From the NCBI GenBank assembly GCA_963786675.1, contig CAWAZY010000003.1, positions 496,001 through 560,000 on the forward strand: a DNA stretch of 64,000 bases, in the 5' to 3' direction. The DNA is from JAGVSR01 sp963786675. Lineage in GTDB: Bacteria; Pseudomonadota; Alphaproteobacteria; Rhizobiales; Hyphomicrobiaceae. The notes beneath the pieces were generated by a model. It had not been told where the DNA came from. It made no database searches and worked only from the letters and a program-made list of their open reading frames with translations. Every line of letters starts with the position of its first letter. Position 1 is the stretch's first letter. Shown piece by piece: positions 36,695-46,487 of the stretch. Both the position numbers and the translations under genes were made by a program.

Positions 36695-37528
36695 TCAGCC
36701 GAAACGGCCGGTGATGTAGTCCTGGGTGCGCTTGTCATTGGGGTTGGTGAAGATTTGCGTGGTCTCACCTTCCTCGACGAGGATGCCCATATGGAAGAAG
36801 GCGGTGCGTTGCGATACGCGCGCGGCCTGCTGCATGGAGTGGGTGACGATGACGATGGTGTAGTTCGCCTTCAGTTCATCCATCAATTCTTCGACTTTGG
36901 CGGTGGCGATCGGATCGAGAGCCGAGCAAGGCTCGTCCATCAGGATCACTTCCGGCTTGGTCGCGATGGCGCGTGCGATGCACAGGCGCTGCTGCTGTCC
37001 ACCCGACAATCCTGTTCCGGGTTCCTGCAGGCGGTCTTTCACTTCCTTCCACAATCCCGCCTTCTCCAGGCAGGATTCAACAAGATCACTGATGTCGCTC
37101 TTTGACGTGGCGATGCCATGGATGCGCGGGCCGTAGGCCACATTGTCGAAGATCGACTTCGGGAACGGATTGGGCTTCTGGAAGACCATGCCGACGCGCG
37201 CGCGCAATTCCACAACGTCGAGATCGGGGTCGTAGATGTCGCGGCCGTCAAGATCGATTTGGCCCGTCACCTTGCAGATCGAGATCGTATCGTTCATGCG
37301 ATTGAGGCATCGCAGGTAGGTGGACTTGCCGCAACCGGACGGCCCGATCAGGGCGGTGACGGCATGTTTGGGGATGTCCAGATCGACATCGAAGAGGGCC
37401 TGCTTGGCGCCGTACGACACGCACACCTTACGGGTGACGAAAGTCAGATCCGTAGTCGTTGGCTGAGGGACGGCGGTCGCACCGGCCACAATGACGTTCT
37501 GGTCCATTTGCATCGTCCTGCTCACCAT
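36695..37528 (-). CDS. pstB: Phosphate ABC transporter ATP-binding protein
   Basis: A 277-residue ABC ATPase: Walker A GPSGCGKST near residue 68, Q-loop in GMVFQKPNPFPKSIFDNVAYG, signature LSGGQQQRLCIARA, Walker B VILMDEPCSALDP and switch His in VIVTHSMQQA. The first ATG (37528) overlaps the pstA stop; ATG 37507 lies 9 bases after AGCAGG and may be the real start, which would remove seven residues. It energises phosphate import by PstCA. Confidence 0.96.
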   Translation of the reverse strand: MVSRTMQMDQNVIVAGATAVPQPTTTDLTFVTRKVCVSYGAKQALFDVDLDIPKHAVTALIGPSGCGKSTYLRCLNRMNDTISICKVTGQIDLDGRDIYDPDLDVVELRARVGMVFQKPNPFPKSIFDNVAYGPRIHGIATSKSDISDLVESCLEKAGLWKEVKDRLQEPGTGLSGGQQQRLCIARAIATKPEVILMDEPCSALDPIATAKVEELMDELKANYTIVIVTHSMQQAARVSQRTAFFHMGILVEEGETTQIFTNPNDKRTQDYITGRFG

Positions 37529-39177
37529 TTTCTTTCGAATTTCCGCCGCAGGTAAACGGCGGTGATGTTCATGATAATGAGGAAGCCCAGCAGCACAAGA
37601 ATGGCTGCCGAGGTCCGGCTCACAAAACCGCGTTCCGGGCTATCGGCCCAGGAGAAAATCTGCGTCGGCAGCGCCATGGCCGGCTGCAGCAGGCCCATGT
37701 TCTCGACGCTGGGAATGAAGGCGTTCATGCCGATCAGCAGCAGTGGCGCGGTTTCACCCAGGGCCTGGGCAAGACCGATGATCGTTCCCGTCAGGATGCC
37801 GGGCATCGCCAAGGGAACGACGTGATGCGTCATGACCTGATGCTTGGAGGCGCCGACGCCGAGGGCCGCTTCGCGGATCGACGGCGGCACGGCTTTCAAG
37901 GCGGCGCGCGTGGCGACGATGATCGTCGGTAGCGTCATCAAGGAGAGCACCATGCCGCCGACCAGCGGCGCGGACCGCGGCAAGCCGAAGACACCAATGA
38001 AGACCGCCAGGCCCAACAGACCGAAGACCACCGACGGGACGGCGGCCAAGTTGTTGATGTTGACCTCGATGAGGTCCGTCCAGCGGTTCTTCGGGGCGAA
38101 CTCTTCCAGGTAGAGAGCCGCGGCAATGCCGATCGGGAAGCTCAAGAGGAAGCAGACGAGCAGGGCGAAGAAGGAGCCCGACAGCGCGCCGGCCAGACCA
38201 GCGAGTTCGGGGAAGCGGCTGTCGGCATTGACAAACAGCTCCTTGGTAAACGGCGTGGAAATCAACCCGCGCTCGACGAGGCTGTCAAACCAGCGGAACT
38301 CGTTGTCGGACTTAAAGCGCGGATTGCGAATTTTGGATTCGCCGGTGCGGTGCAGATTGTCGAATGCCTCGGCCAACGGCAACTTGACCTGGATTGTCTT
38401 GCCGATCACCGACGGGTCGGCGATCACGCGGGCCTTCAAGGTGTCCGCTGCGGTATCGGACAGGATCTCCTGATAGGCCAGGATGGTCTTGCCCATGAAG
38501 TACGTGCGGAAGGACTCGTCGACGATCTTCTGGAAATTGGCCGCTGCCGGCCCACCGTCCGCCGGAATTGCGGCAGGATCAATAAAGGCGTCGACCTGCA
38601 CCACACTCTTGTCGTTTTCGACGCTAATCACGCCGCGCTGGTTGAGCGACCGGTACAAGGCGATGCGGTCGCTGGCCAGTGCTTCGATCTGGCGAGGAAT
38701 GACGTTTTTGTAGAGCTGATCGAAAGGATCGGATACGGCCACGGGGATGGTGACCTGCTGGCCGATCTTGTCGGGATTGGCAACGACATAGTCGCGAACG
38801 ATGTACTGCGCGCCGGAGCTCAGGATCTTGAGAAGATCGGTCTGCTCGCGCTTGTCTGTAACCTCGGGGAAGTAGGCCAGGAAGGCGTCCTTCGTGAGCG
38901 CGCGATAGTTTGCGTCCGCAGGCTTGGACGCATCGATCTTGGCCGGGTCGAGATTGACCGCAAGATTTACCTTCGTCGTGAAGAAGGCCACGTAGCCGGC
39001 ATGGATGAGCGAGGCGAATAGCAGGCCGAGCAGCATCATGGCGATGCCGATGGCTGAAATGCCGTAAATCTGCAGACGCCGGTCGGCTGCATAGCGCCGC
39101 CGCACGCGCTTCTTGGCGGTGCCGGACGTCCAGTCGTGAGCCTGGCGCGAGGTGGAAAGCGTGGCGGTCTCAGTCAT
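37522..39177 (-). CDS. pstA: Phosphate ABC transporter permease, long form
   Basis: A 551-residue inner-membrane permease. The ordinary PstA part is C-terminal (about residues 320-551, with the EAA loop REAALGVGASKHQVMTHHVV). The first 300 residues are an extension: one membrane segment near residue 45 and a large, mostly soluble region matching the DUF3333-type extension of alphaproteobacterial PstA proteins. This is about twice the size of enterobacterial PstA. The start overlaps the last codons of pstC by eight bases. Confidence 0.95.
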   Translation of the reverse strand: MTETATLSTSRQAHDWTSGTAKKRVRRRYAADRRLQIYGISAIGIAMMLLGLLFASLIHAGYVAFFTTKVNLAVNLDPAKIDASKPADANYRALTKDAFLAYFPEVTDKREQTDLLKILSSGAQYIVRDYVVANPDKIGQQVTIPVAVSDPFDQLYKNVIPRQIEALASDRIALYRSLNQRGVISVENDKSVVQVDAFIDPAAIPADGGPAAANFQKIVDESFRTYFMGKTILAYQEILSDTAADTLKARVIADPSVIGKTIQVKLPLAEAFDNLHRTGESKIRNPRFKSDNEFRWFDSLVERGLISTPFTKELFVNADSRFPELAGLAGALSGSFFALLVCFLLSFPIGIAAALYLEEFAPKNRWTDLIEVNINNLAAVPSVVFGLLGLAVFIGVFGLPRSAPLVGGMVLSLMTLPTIIVATRAALKAVPPSIREAALGVGASKHQVMTHHVVPLAMPGILTGTIIGLAQALGETAPLLLIGMNAFIPSVENMGLLQPAMALPTQIFSWADSPERGFVSRTSAAILVLLGFLIIMNITAVYLRRKFERKW

Positions 39178-40569
39178 ACTGTTCCCGATACTTGCGAACG
39201 ATGTGCAGGGCGATCACGTTCAGGACCAAGGTCACGAGAAAGAGAACCAGTCCTAGTGCGAACGCCGCGAGGGTCTTGGGATTATCGAATTCAACGTCGC
39301 CGATAAGGAGGGTCACGATCTGAACGGTGACGGTGGTGACAGGATCGAATGGATTGAATGTGAGGTAGGCAATAATGCCAGCGGCCATGACCACGATCAT
39401 CGTTTCGCCGATGGCACGGCTGACAGCCAGAAGTATGCCACCCATGATGCCGGGCAACGCGGCCGGCAGAAGGACATTGGTGATGGTCTCGCCCTTGGTG
39501 GCGCCGAGGCCGTAGGAGCCGTCGCGCAGGGACTGCGGCACGGCCGCAATCGCGTCGTCGGAGAGAGACGAGATAAAGGGGATCAGCATGATGCCCATCA
39601 CGCCGCCAGCCACGAGCGCGCTGTTGGGCGCCATGTCGAGGCCTATCAGACTCTGCGAACTGCCGCATCGCCGGCGCGACGGTCAGCACGGCGAAGAAGC
39701 CGTACACAACGGTCGGAATACCCGCCAGGATTTCAAGAAGCGGCTTGATGACAGAGCGCGCGCCCGGCCGAGGCATACTCCACAAGGTAGATCGCCGCGA
39801 AAAGCCCGATCGGTGTCGCCACCATCATGGCGAGAAGCGCAATCAGAAGCGTGCCGGTGAAGACGGGGATTGCGCCAAAGGCGCCGCCGCCGCTCAGGCC
39901 CTGATCTTCGCGCATCGCGATCTGGGGTTCCCAGTTCAGGCCAAAGAAGAATTCCGTGATGGGAACCTTGGCGAAGAACCGCGCCGTTTCATAGAGCAGC
40001 GAAAGAACGATGCCGAAGGTCGTGAGAATGGCGATCAGGGAGCAGCCGATCATGAGGTAGGTCATGATGCGCTCGACGCTGTTGCGGGCGCGGAAGCGAG
40101 GGGCGAGCCGGCTGCGCGCGATAAAGGCGGCAATGACGGCCAGCGCCAACGACAAGGCGACCATGGCCATGCTGGCGATGTTCTGCCAGGAATTGTAGCG
40201 CTCGGCAGCGGCCAAGGTTACGTCGTCGGGGGTGCCGAAGATGTTGCCTTTGGCGATGGACTTGATTTCGCTCAGGAGAAGATTGATCTGACCCTTATCG
40301 AGACCGGCGGTGCGCTCGGCCGGCAAGCTCGAAAGAAGTAGGTGGTCGATGACCGAGTTCTGGAAGAGAAGCCAGATCAGGATCAGGAAGAGTGCAGGGA
40401 TGCCAGCCCATGCAGCCATGAAGGCGCCGTGGTATGATGACAGGGAGTGCTGCTGATCGGCTCGGTCGGACGAGGCGAGGTTGTCCGTGAAGTGGCGCGC
40501 CTTGGCGAGCCCGATGTAGTAGGCGCCGATGGTCAGGATGAGCAGGGCGAGCAGCAGATACGAAACCAT
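39170..40569 (-). pseudogene. pstC: Phosphate ABC transporter permease, frame broken twice
   Basis: The reading is PstC-like throughout but in three frames. Residues from MVSYLLLALLILTIG to AIYLVEYAS lie in one frame (40569 to about 39770); ARSVIKPLLEILAGIPTVVY to APAMRQFA lie in the next (to about 39650); GLDMAPNSALVAGGVMGIML to the stop lie in the third. Each junction needs one extra base to be ignored. The EAA loop (YGLGATKGETITNVLLPAAL) and membrane segments are otherwise conserved. Because pstS, pstA and pstB around it are intact, sequence error is at least as likely as true decay. An N-terminal extension like that of PstA is present. Confidence 0.85.
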
Positions 40570-40675
40570 CTCATCCTCGATGTCAGCGGCGACCGGTCAT
40601 GGCCCCGTGCCGGTCTTGTTTGACGGGCCTGTTCGACATGCCTGTTTGGCGTGTGGCCGTCAGTTTTCCGGTACG

Positions 40676-40721
40676 CGATGCGGCCGGACACAAGAGAAGT
40701 GACCTGTGCCCGGCCGTATCG
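40676..40721 (-). repeat. Long imperfect hairpin between pstS and pstC
   Basis: Arms CGATGCGGCCGGACACA and TGTGCCCGGCCGTATCG pair over 17 positions with one G-T and one A-C mismatch, around a 12-base loop. No T run follows on the minus strand, so it is not a classical terminator; it may protect the 3' end of the pstS message. Confidence 0.7.
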
Positions 40722-40736
40722 TGCGGAGGCGTATAC

Positions 40737-41783
40737 TTAGTTGATAGCTTCCATGTTCTTGCCGCCCGTAGCGCTGTCCTGGATCGCCTTCAGCTTGTCG
40801 TCCGCCAGCGACACGAGACCACGCTCGCCAAGGTAACCGCCGGAAGCCAGCGCGTCGTTCGAGACGTATTCCTTGATGAAGTCGTCGAGGCCCGAGATCA
40901 CCTTGCGGTGGGCGTTCTTCACATAGATGTAAAGGGGACGCGAGATGCCGTAGTCGCCCGAAGCGATGGTCTCCATCGAGGGCTCGACGCCACCGACGGT
41001 CACAGGCTGCAGCTTGTCCTGGTTCTCGAAAAGGAACGAGTAGCCGAAGATACCGACAGCGTTGGGGTCAGCATCCAGGCGCTGGACGATCAGGTTGTCG
41101 TTCTCGCCAGCTTCGATGAATGGGCCGTCCGAACGCATCGGTGAGCACTTTTCCTTGATCAGCTTCTCGTAGGCCTTCTTTTCCAGCTCCTTCTTCTGAG
41201 CTTTGAAGAAGTCGAGTTCAGCGCAGCCTTCGTGCATGGCCAGTTCCACGAAAGCATCGCGGGTGCCGGACGTCGGGGGCGGGCCGTAGGCGGTGATGGC
41301 GATGTCGGGCAGCGACTTGTCGATGTCCGACCACTTCTTGTGCGGGTTGGCGACGAGCTTGCCGTCGACGGGAACCTCGGCGCTGAGAGCCTGGAAGATC
41401 TGAGCCTTGGTGACGTTGAACTTCTTGCCCTTGCGCGACATGGCAACCGAGAGGCCGTCATAGCCGAGCAGGATTTCGGTGATGTCGGTGACGCCGTTCT
41501 TCACGCAGTCGTCGTATTCCGACTTCTTGATGGCGCGCGAAGCACCGGTCATGTCGGGATGAGCTTCGCCAACGCCCTGGCAGAAGATCTTGAAGCCGCC
41601 GCCGGTACCGGTGGACTCCACCGTGGGGGCCTTGCCGCCCTTCTTGGCGAATTCTTCGGCCACGGCCTGGGTGTAGGGGAATACGGTCGACGATCCGACG
41701 ATTTTGATTTCGCGGGCCTCGGCCGTGGCCGAGAGCGCGAGACCGCTCGTGATGGCAACCGCGAGGAAGGTAGCCTTCTTCAT
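40737..41783 (-). CDS. pstS: Phosphate ABC transporter substrate-binding protein
   Basis: A 348-residue periplasmic phosphate receptor. After a signal peptide (cleaved near AEA-REIKIVG), it has the phosphate-site motifs IVGSSTVFPYTQAVAEEF, VESTGTGGGFKIFC, TGASRAIKKSEYD and PTSGTRDAFVE. It captures phosphate for PstCAB. It lies 148 bases downstream of phoR and is separated from pstC by 167 bases containing a strong hairpin, which fits higher expression of the receptor than of the permease. ATG 41783 was preferred to an in-frame upstream ATG outside the signal peptide. Confidence 0.96.
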   Translation of the reverse strand: MKKATFLAVAITSGLALSATAEAREIKIVGSSTVFPYTQAVAEEFAKKGGKAPTVESTGTGGGFKIFCQGVGEAHPDMTGASRAIKKSEYDDCVKNGVTDITEILLGYDGLSVAMSRKGKKFNVTKAQIFQALSAEVPVDGKLVANPHKKWSDIDKSLPDIAITAYGPPPTSGTRDAFVELAMHEGCAELDFFKAQKKELEKKAYEKLIKEKCSPMRSDGPFIEAGENDNLIVQRLDADPNAVGIFGYSFLFENQDKLQPVTVGGVEPSMETIASGDYGISRPLYIYVKNAHRKVISGLDDFIKEYVSNDALASGGYLGERGLVSLADDKLKAIQDSATGGKNMEAIN

Positions 41784-41931
41784 AGGGGAAACTCCTGTTG
41801 CGTTGACCGGGGACGGCGTCCCGCTTGCCGGTCTTTCAGCGCGCGTCAGGAGCAATAGCGAATGCGAGCAAACCTTTTATGACAAGTTAACGCATTGGAA
41901 TAGAACGCAAAAAAGAATTGACGTCATTCTG

Positions 41932-43188
41932 TCATCTTATGGCGTCGAGCACCACCGTGAATGTCGAGCCCCGACCGACTTCGGATTCGATATCGAGCTC
42001 TCCGCGGTGCCGGTTCAGGATGTGTTTGACGATGGCGAGGCCCAGCCCCGTGCCGCCCCGCTCGCGGCTGCGCGCCGTGTCGACCCGGTAGAACCTTTCG
42101 GTCAAACGCGGCAAATGCTCCGGCGGGATGCCGGGGCCGTCGTCGGCGACCGTCAAGAGGACCTGAGGCGGCGCCTTGCCGCGCGTCGGCCGCTTGGCCA
42201 GCTTGACCGTCACATGTCCGCCGGCGCGACCGTACTTGATGGCGTTGTGGACCAGATTTTGGACGACTTGCTCCAGTTCGTCCCGGTCGCCGCGCACGGT
42301 GTAGGTGTCGTCGGAATGTTCCAAGGCCAGCGTGATCTTCACCTCGCCCGCGAGCGGTTCCAGACCGTGCAGCGCCTGACGCGCGATTTCGGCGAGGTCC
42401 ACGATACCTTCAGGCGGCATGTGCGCGCGCATTTCGATGCGGCTGAGGGACAGGAGATCATCCAGAATGCGGTTCATGCGGCCTGCCTGCGCTTCCATGA
42501 TGGAAAGAAAGCGGGTGCGCGCCCCGGCGTCATCTCGCGCCGGTCCTTGCAGCGTCTCGATGAACCCCTTGATCGAGGCCAGGGGTGTGCGCAATTCGTG
42601 ACTGGCGTTGGCAATGAAATCGGATCGTGACTGCGCCAGACGCGCCTGCTCGCTGGTATCGCGGAATTGGAGCAGAACCTGCGATCCGTCCCCGATGGGG
42701 GTTGCCGTGACGAGGAGACTGCGGCCATGCAGCAGCCGCTCGGTCATTTCGGCGCTCTCGGCCCGCCCGTGGGTGATGGCATATTCGACCGCGCGCTTCA
42801 GATCCGGATTGCGGCTGACGGTGGCCAGGGGCTGGCCGTCGGTGAGACCTTGGAAGACATCGCTGGCGTAGCGGTTGTGCGCCAGGATCCGGCGGGTATC
42901 GTCAATGACGATGGCGGGCAGTTCCATGACGCGAACGAGTTGGGCGATCTCGATCGCGGGCATTGACCGGACGGCCTTAACGGTTGAAGCGGATTGGGTC
43001 TGGGCCTGAGCCAAAATCCATCCGGCCGCGCCGCCGCACGCCATCACCGCCAGCAGTACGATGGGCAGGGGGGCGTCCAGGAGAACGGCCAGCAGCAGCA
43101 GAATGGACAATACCGCGAGCGGCCATTTGGCGCCGTCCCGTGGCCGGCTCGCGGAATCTTCGAAGCGCTTGAGCATCCCGGCGAACAT
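41932..43188 (-). CDS. phoR: Phosphate regulon sensor histidine kinase
   Basis: A 418-residue membrane kinase. Two membrane segments lie in residues 22-58 with almost no periplasmic loop, followed by a PAS domain (about 85-180), the dimerisation helix with His197 in SHELRTPLASIKGF, and an ATPase domain with NLVHNAIKYG, DDGPGIPPEHLPRL and GGTGLGLAIVKHI. The absence of a sensing loop fits phosphate sensing through the Pst transporter and PhoU. It opens the phoR-pst-phoU-phoB block. Confidence 0.95.
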   Translation of the reverse strand: MFAGMLKRFEDSASRPRDGAKWPLAVLSILLLLAVLLDAPLPIVLLAVMACGGAAGWILAQAQTQSASTVKAVRSMPAIEIAQLVRVMELPAIVIDDTRRILAHNRYASDVFQGLTDGQPLATVSRNPDLKRAVEYAITHGRAESAEMTERLLHGRSLLVTATPIGDGSQVLLQFRDTSEQARLAQSRSDFIANASHELRTPLASIKGFIETLQGPARDDAGARTRFLSIMEAQAGRMNRILDDLLSLSRIEMRAHMPPEGIVDLAEIARQALHGLEPLAGEVKITLALEHSDDTYTVRGDRDELEQVVQNLVHNAIKYGRAGGHVTVKLAKRPTRGKAPPQVLLTVADDGPGIPPEHLPRLTERFYRVDTARSRERGGTGLGLAIVKHILNRHRGELDIESEVGRGSTFTVVLDAIR

Positions 43189-43246
43189 AGGGGTTCCCTG
43201 TCAATACGGCCACTGCAGGTATCGAAAAAAACGGTCTGAAGCGGTG

Positions 43247-45706
43247 TCAGAGGTGTTTGGGCCGGTCCAATCCGGTTAACGGCAGGCGGCGCAAGCGCAA
43301 TGCATTGGCAATAACGCTGACCGATGACAGGGACATGGCCGCCGCCGCCACGGCCGGACTCAAAAGCCAGCCGAAGACCGGGTAGAAGACGCCGGCCGCG
43401 AGGGGAACGCCAGCCGCGTTATAGAAGAAGGCGAAGAACAGGTTCTGGCGAATGTTGCGGACCGTGGCGCGGGCAAGCCGGCGCGCCTTCACCAGCCCCG
43501 ACAGGTCGCCGCCGAGCAACGTGATCCCGGCGCTTTCCATGGCGATGTCGGTTCCGGTTGCCATGGCGATGCCGACATCGGCCGCCGCCAGGGCCGGCGC
43601 GTCGTTGATCCCGTCGCCGACCATGGCAACGACATGACCTTGCGCGCGCCACCGCGCGACGACCTTCATCTTATCCTCGGGCAGAACATCGGCTTCGAAA
43701 TCCGTGATGCCGACGTCGCGCGCCACGGCCTTTGCGGTACCCGCCGTATCGCCGGTCAGCATGATGACCCGGATCCCATCGGCGATGAGTGCTGCGACGG
43801 CATCGGCGGCACCCGGCTTGACTGTATCGGCCAAGGCCAGGACCGCGGCGGGTTGACCGTCGATGGCCATGTACAGTGCCGTCGCGCCACCAGCGCGCGC
43901 TTCGGCGGCCGCGGGCTCCAGGCTGGCAGTCGTAAGTCCGCTGTCGTCGAAAAGCCGCCGGTTGCCGATCACGATGTCATGGCCCGCCACGCGCCCGCGC
44001 GCGCCCTTGCCATGCAGGGACTGGAAATTGCCCGCCGCGCCGATTTCCAATCCGCGGGCCTTGGCCGCGCGCACGATGGCTTCGCCCAGCGGATGTTCGC
44101 TGTTGGCTTCGATGCCGGCGGCAAGCCGCAGCACAGTGTCCTCGTCGGCTGTGCCGACAGTGGTGATGGAAACGAGTTGCGGCTGTCCCGCCGTCAACGT
44201 CCCGGTCTTGTCGATGAGTAGCGTATCGACACTTGCCATCCGCTCGAGAGCTTCCGCGCTGCGGATCAGCACGCCGTTCTCGGCGCCGCGCCCAACACCG
44301 ACCATGATCGACATCGGCGTTGCGAGCCCGAGCGCGCACGGGCAGGCGATGATGAGTACCGATACCGCTGAGATTACCGCGAACGTGAGGCGCGGTTCGG
44401 GTCCGAAGGTCCACCACGCCGCGAAGGCTGCCACGGCGGCGGCAAGAACGGCAGGCACGAACCAGCCCGCCACGCGATCGGCGAGGCGCTGGATCGGTGC
44501 CCGGCTGCGCTGGGCGCCGGCCACCATCTGCACGATGCGCGCGAGCATGGTGTCGGTGCCGACCTTGTCGGCGCGCATGACGAAGGCGCCGGTTATGTTC
44601 ATTGTTCCGCCGATTACGATGTCGCCGGGGCCCTTGGCGGCCGGGATCGATTCCCCGGTCACCGCGGACTGGTCGAGTGTCGCCTCGCCATCGCGGATGA
44701 TACCGTCCACCGGTACCCGCTCGCCGGGCCGGACGCGCAGATGATCCCCCGCCTGAATGGCGCCAACGGGTACATCCGTATCGCTGCCGTCGGCGTTGAC
44801 GCGCCGCGCCATCTTTGGCGACAGATCGAGAAGTCCGCGCACAGCGCTGCTGGTTTGTTCCCGCGCGCGCAATTCCAGCACCTGCCCAAGCAGAACGAGC
44901 ACGGTAATGACGGCGGCGGCCTCGAAGTACACCGGCACCGCGCCGTCCGCGCCGCGCACCGTATCGGGGAACAGCCCCGGTGCGAGGGTTCCCGTGACAC
45001 TGTAGAGCCAGGCGATCCCCGTGCCGATGGCAATCAGGGTGAACATGTTGAGGTTGCGGGTCTTGATCGAGGCCCAGCCGCGTTGAAAGAACGGCCAGCC
45101 CGCCCAGAGCACGACCGGCGTGGCCAGCAGGAGGCCGGTCCAGTTTACAGCCTGCTGAGACAACAGGCCGTGGAGGCCGAAAAGATGGCCGCCCATCTCG
45201 AGGACGAAGACCGGCAGGGTGAGGGCGAGGCCAATCCAGAACCGCCGCGTCATCTCAACGAGTTCCGGGTTGGGTTCCGTCGCGGCGGTGACAATCTCTG
45301 GTTCAAGCGCCATGCCGCAGATGGGGCAGGTTCCAGGTCCGATCTGGCGAATCTCCGGATCCATCGGACACGTGTAAATCGCCCCTTCAACGACCGGTGC
45401 GGGTGCTGGCTTTTCACCATTCAGGTAGGTGTCGGGCGCGGCCAGGAATTTCGTGCGGCAACGGGGATTGCAGAAATAAAACGTTTGTCCGTCATGCTCT
45501 GCCGTGTGCTTGGCTGTGGCGATGTTCACGGACATGCCGCAGACGGGATCGATGGCCGTCGCGGACTTTGCCGCTGTAGAGTTGGCCGCTGTAGACGTGT
45601 CCGCCGGCCTGGCAGCGTGTCCCGCGCAGCACGAATTCGCCTCATCACCGCTCGCTGCCGGCGCATGAGAGGCGGTCACGTTTGTCTTGAACAGATCGTT
45701 CGTCAT
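43247..45706 (-). CDS. copA: Copper-translocating P1B-type ATPase
   Basis: An 819-residue heavy-metal ATPase. Residues 1-50 contain a CC motif; a YHS domain (DPVCGMSV, then FYFCNPRCRTKF) covers about 52-90, and a heavy-metal binding domain (YTCPMDPEIRQIGPGTCPIC) about 110-135. No CxxC-type HMA domain is present. The membrane part has the metal-transport CPC in IIACPCALGLATP, the phosphorylated Asp in DKTGTLTAGQP, the TGES loop and the hinge GDGINDAPAL. CPC and N-terminal YHS/CPM architecture point to Cu(I) or Ag(I) export. It precedes phoR by 58 bases on the same strand. Confidence 0.94.
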   Translation of the reverse strand: MTNDLFKTNVTASHAPAASGDEANSCCAGHAARPADTSTAANSTAAKSATAIDPVCGMSVNIATAKHTAEHDGQTFYFCNPRCRTKFLAAPDTYLNGEKPAPAPVVEGAIYTCPMDPEIRQIGPGTCPICGMALEPEIVTAATEPNPELVEMTRRFWIGLALTLPVFVLEMGGHLFGLHGLLSQQAVNWTGLLLATPVVLWAGWPFFQRGWASIKTRNLNMFTLIAIGTGIAWLYSVTGTLAPGLFPDTVRGADGAVPVYFEAAAVITVLVLLGQVLELRAREQTSSAVRGLLDLSPKMARRVNADGSDTDVPVGAIQAGDHLRVRPGERVPVDGIIRDGEATLDQSAVTGESIPAAKGPGDIVIGGTMNITGAFVMRADKVGTDTMLARIVQMVAGAQRSRAPIQRLADRVAGWFVPAVLAAAVAAFAAWWTFGPEPRLTFAVISAVSVLIIACPCALGLATPMSIMVGVGRGAENGVLIRSAEALERMASVDTLLIDKTGTLTAGQPQLVSITTVGTADEDTVLRLAAGIEANSEHPLGEAIVRAAKARGLEIGAAGNFQSLHGKGARGRVAGHDIVIGNRRLFDDSGLTTASLEPAAAEARAGGATALYMAIDGQPAAVLALADTVKPGAADAVAALIADGIRVIMLTGDTAGTAKAVARDVGITDFEADVLPEDKMKVVARWRAQGHVVAMVGDGINDAPALAAADVGIAMATGTDIAMESAGITLLGGDLSGLVKARRLARATVRNIRQNLFFAFFYNAAGVPLAAGVFYPVFGWLLSPAVAAAAMSLSSVSVIANALRLRRLPLTGLDRPKHL

Positions 45707-45839
45707 CTGAGATCCCGGCTGCGGGTGACGGTGACGTGAGCCCGAGCGCGTCGTGCGCTCAAAGGTGGCACTGGTCTAAGGTCACGGCGCGTTCACGGTG
45801 ACGTTTAGCTGATATGAGCAATAAAGCCGCACGAAACAA

Positions 45840-45871
45840 GGCCCGCAGCCGTGTTCGCACGGCCGCGGGCC
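45840..45871 (-). terminator. Terminator after the DUF442-type gene
   Basis: A 14-bp stem with one mismatch (GGCCCGCAGCCGTG, loop TTCG, CACGGCCGCGGGCC), read on the minus strand and followed by TTGTTT. It lies 30 bases after the stop at 45901 and isolates the gene from copA. Confidence 0.75.
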
Positions 45872-45900
45872 TGATTGTCGAAGCTGACGCCAGACAAGGT

Positions 45901-46314
45901 TCAGCGCTGCTGGGCTAATTTGAAAATGTTGGTCGAGCGCGCACCGGACCGGCAGTAGGCCAAAACGGGCTTCGGCAGCGTGTCATAAGCCTGCTTGAAA
46001 CGATCGGCGTCGATCGGCGTCATGCCCATGGGCGAAATCGGCACATATTCCACCTTCAAGCCCAACGCTGAGGCGGCCGCAGCCATATCATTGAAAGACG
46101 GCTGGCCGGCTCCTTCACCATCGGGACGGTTGACGATGATCGACTTGTAGCCCTGCTCGGCAACCTGCTTGAGATCGTCCGGCGCAAGCTGGGGCGCCAC
46201 GGCATAGTCGTCGGTGATCTTTGTGATCACGTTGCCTCCGTTGAATTGCAGGATTGCAAACAATCCGAGCATCGCAGCTGCGGTAAGAGCGGCCAGCATT
46301 TTCACATCGATCAT
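45901..46314 (-). CDS. Membrane-anchored phosphatase/sulfurtransferase-like protein (DUF442, TIGR01244)
   Basis: A 137-residue protein. A single hydrophobic segment near the N-terminus (MLAALTAAAMLGLFAILQF) is followed by a small DUF442 domain: VAPQLAPDDLKQVAEQGYKS, then VEYVPISPMGMTP and the active-site loop AYCRSGARSTNIF with a Cys-x5-Arg (PTP-like) signature. The family includes the beta-lactamase-hydrolase-like proteins and phosphatase/rhodanese-like domains of sulfide metabolism. ATG 46314 was chosen; a GTG at 46329 with GAGGG four bases away is possible. Substrate unknown. Confidence 0.8.
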   Translation of the reverse strand: MIDVKMLAALTAAAMLGLFAILQFNGGNVITKITDDYAVAPQLAPDDLKQVAEQGYKSIIVNRPDGEGAGQPSFNDMAAAASALGLKVEYVPISPMGMTPIDADRFKQAYDTLPKPVLAYCRSGARSTNIFKLAQQR

Positions 46315-46361
46315 ACGACGAGCGCCCACTTGCCCTCACCCAGCCTTGGCCCACGGTCTTA

Positions 46362-46383
46362 CCCTTGGCCTTTCGGCCAAGGG
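46362..46383. repeat. Perfect inverted repeat
   Basis: CCCTTGGCC-TTTC-GGCCAAGGG, a 9-bp stem upstream of the DUF442 gene. No T run follows on either strand. The surrounding CCCTCACCC-type sequence suggests a dispersed palindromic element, but copies elsewhere in the genome cannot be checked here. Confidence 0.6.
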
Positions 46384-46487
46384 TCGAGGTTATTCTTTCT
46401 CACACTCCGGCACACCGCTGCAAGCATGCCGGGACGAAACCTCAAAAGGCCGGCCGTTTCAGGTCCCGGAGGCTGGACGCTGGGGCG

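Noticed and set aside
41870..41940. PhoB box upstream of pstS
   Set aside because: Only isolated TGTCAT-like half sites were found, and no pair with the 11-base period of a pho box.
45720..45800. CueR/MerR-type operator upstream of copA
   Set aside because: Two CCTT-containing segments are direct rather than inverted repeats, so no convincing dyad.
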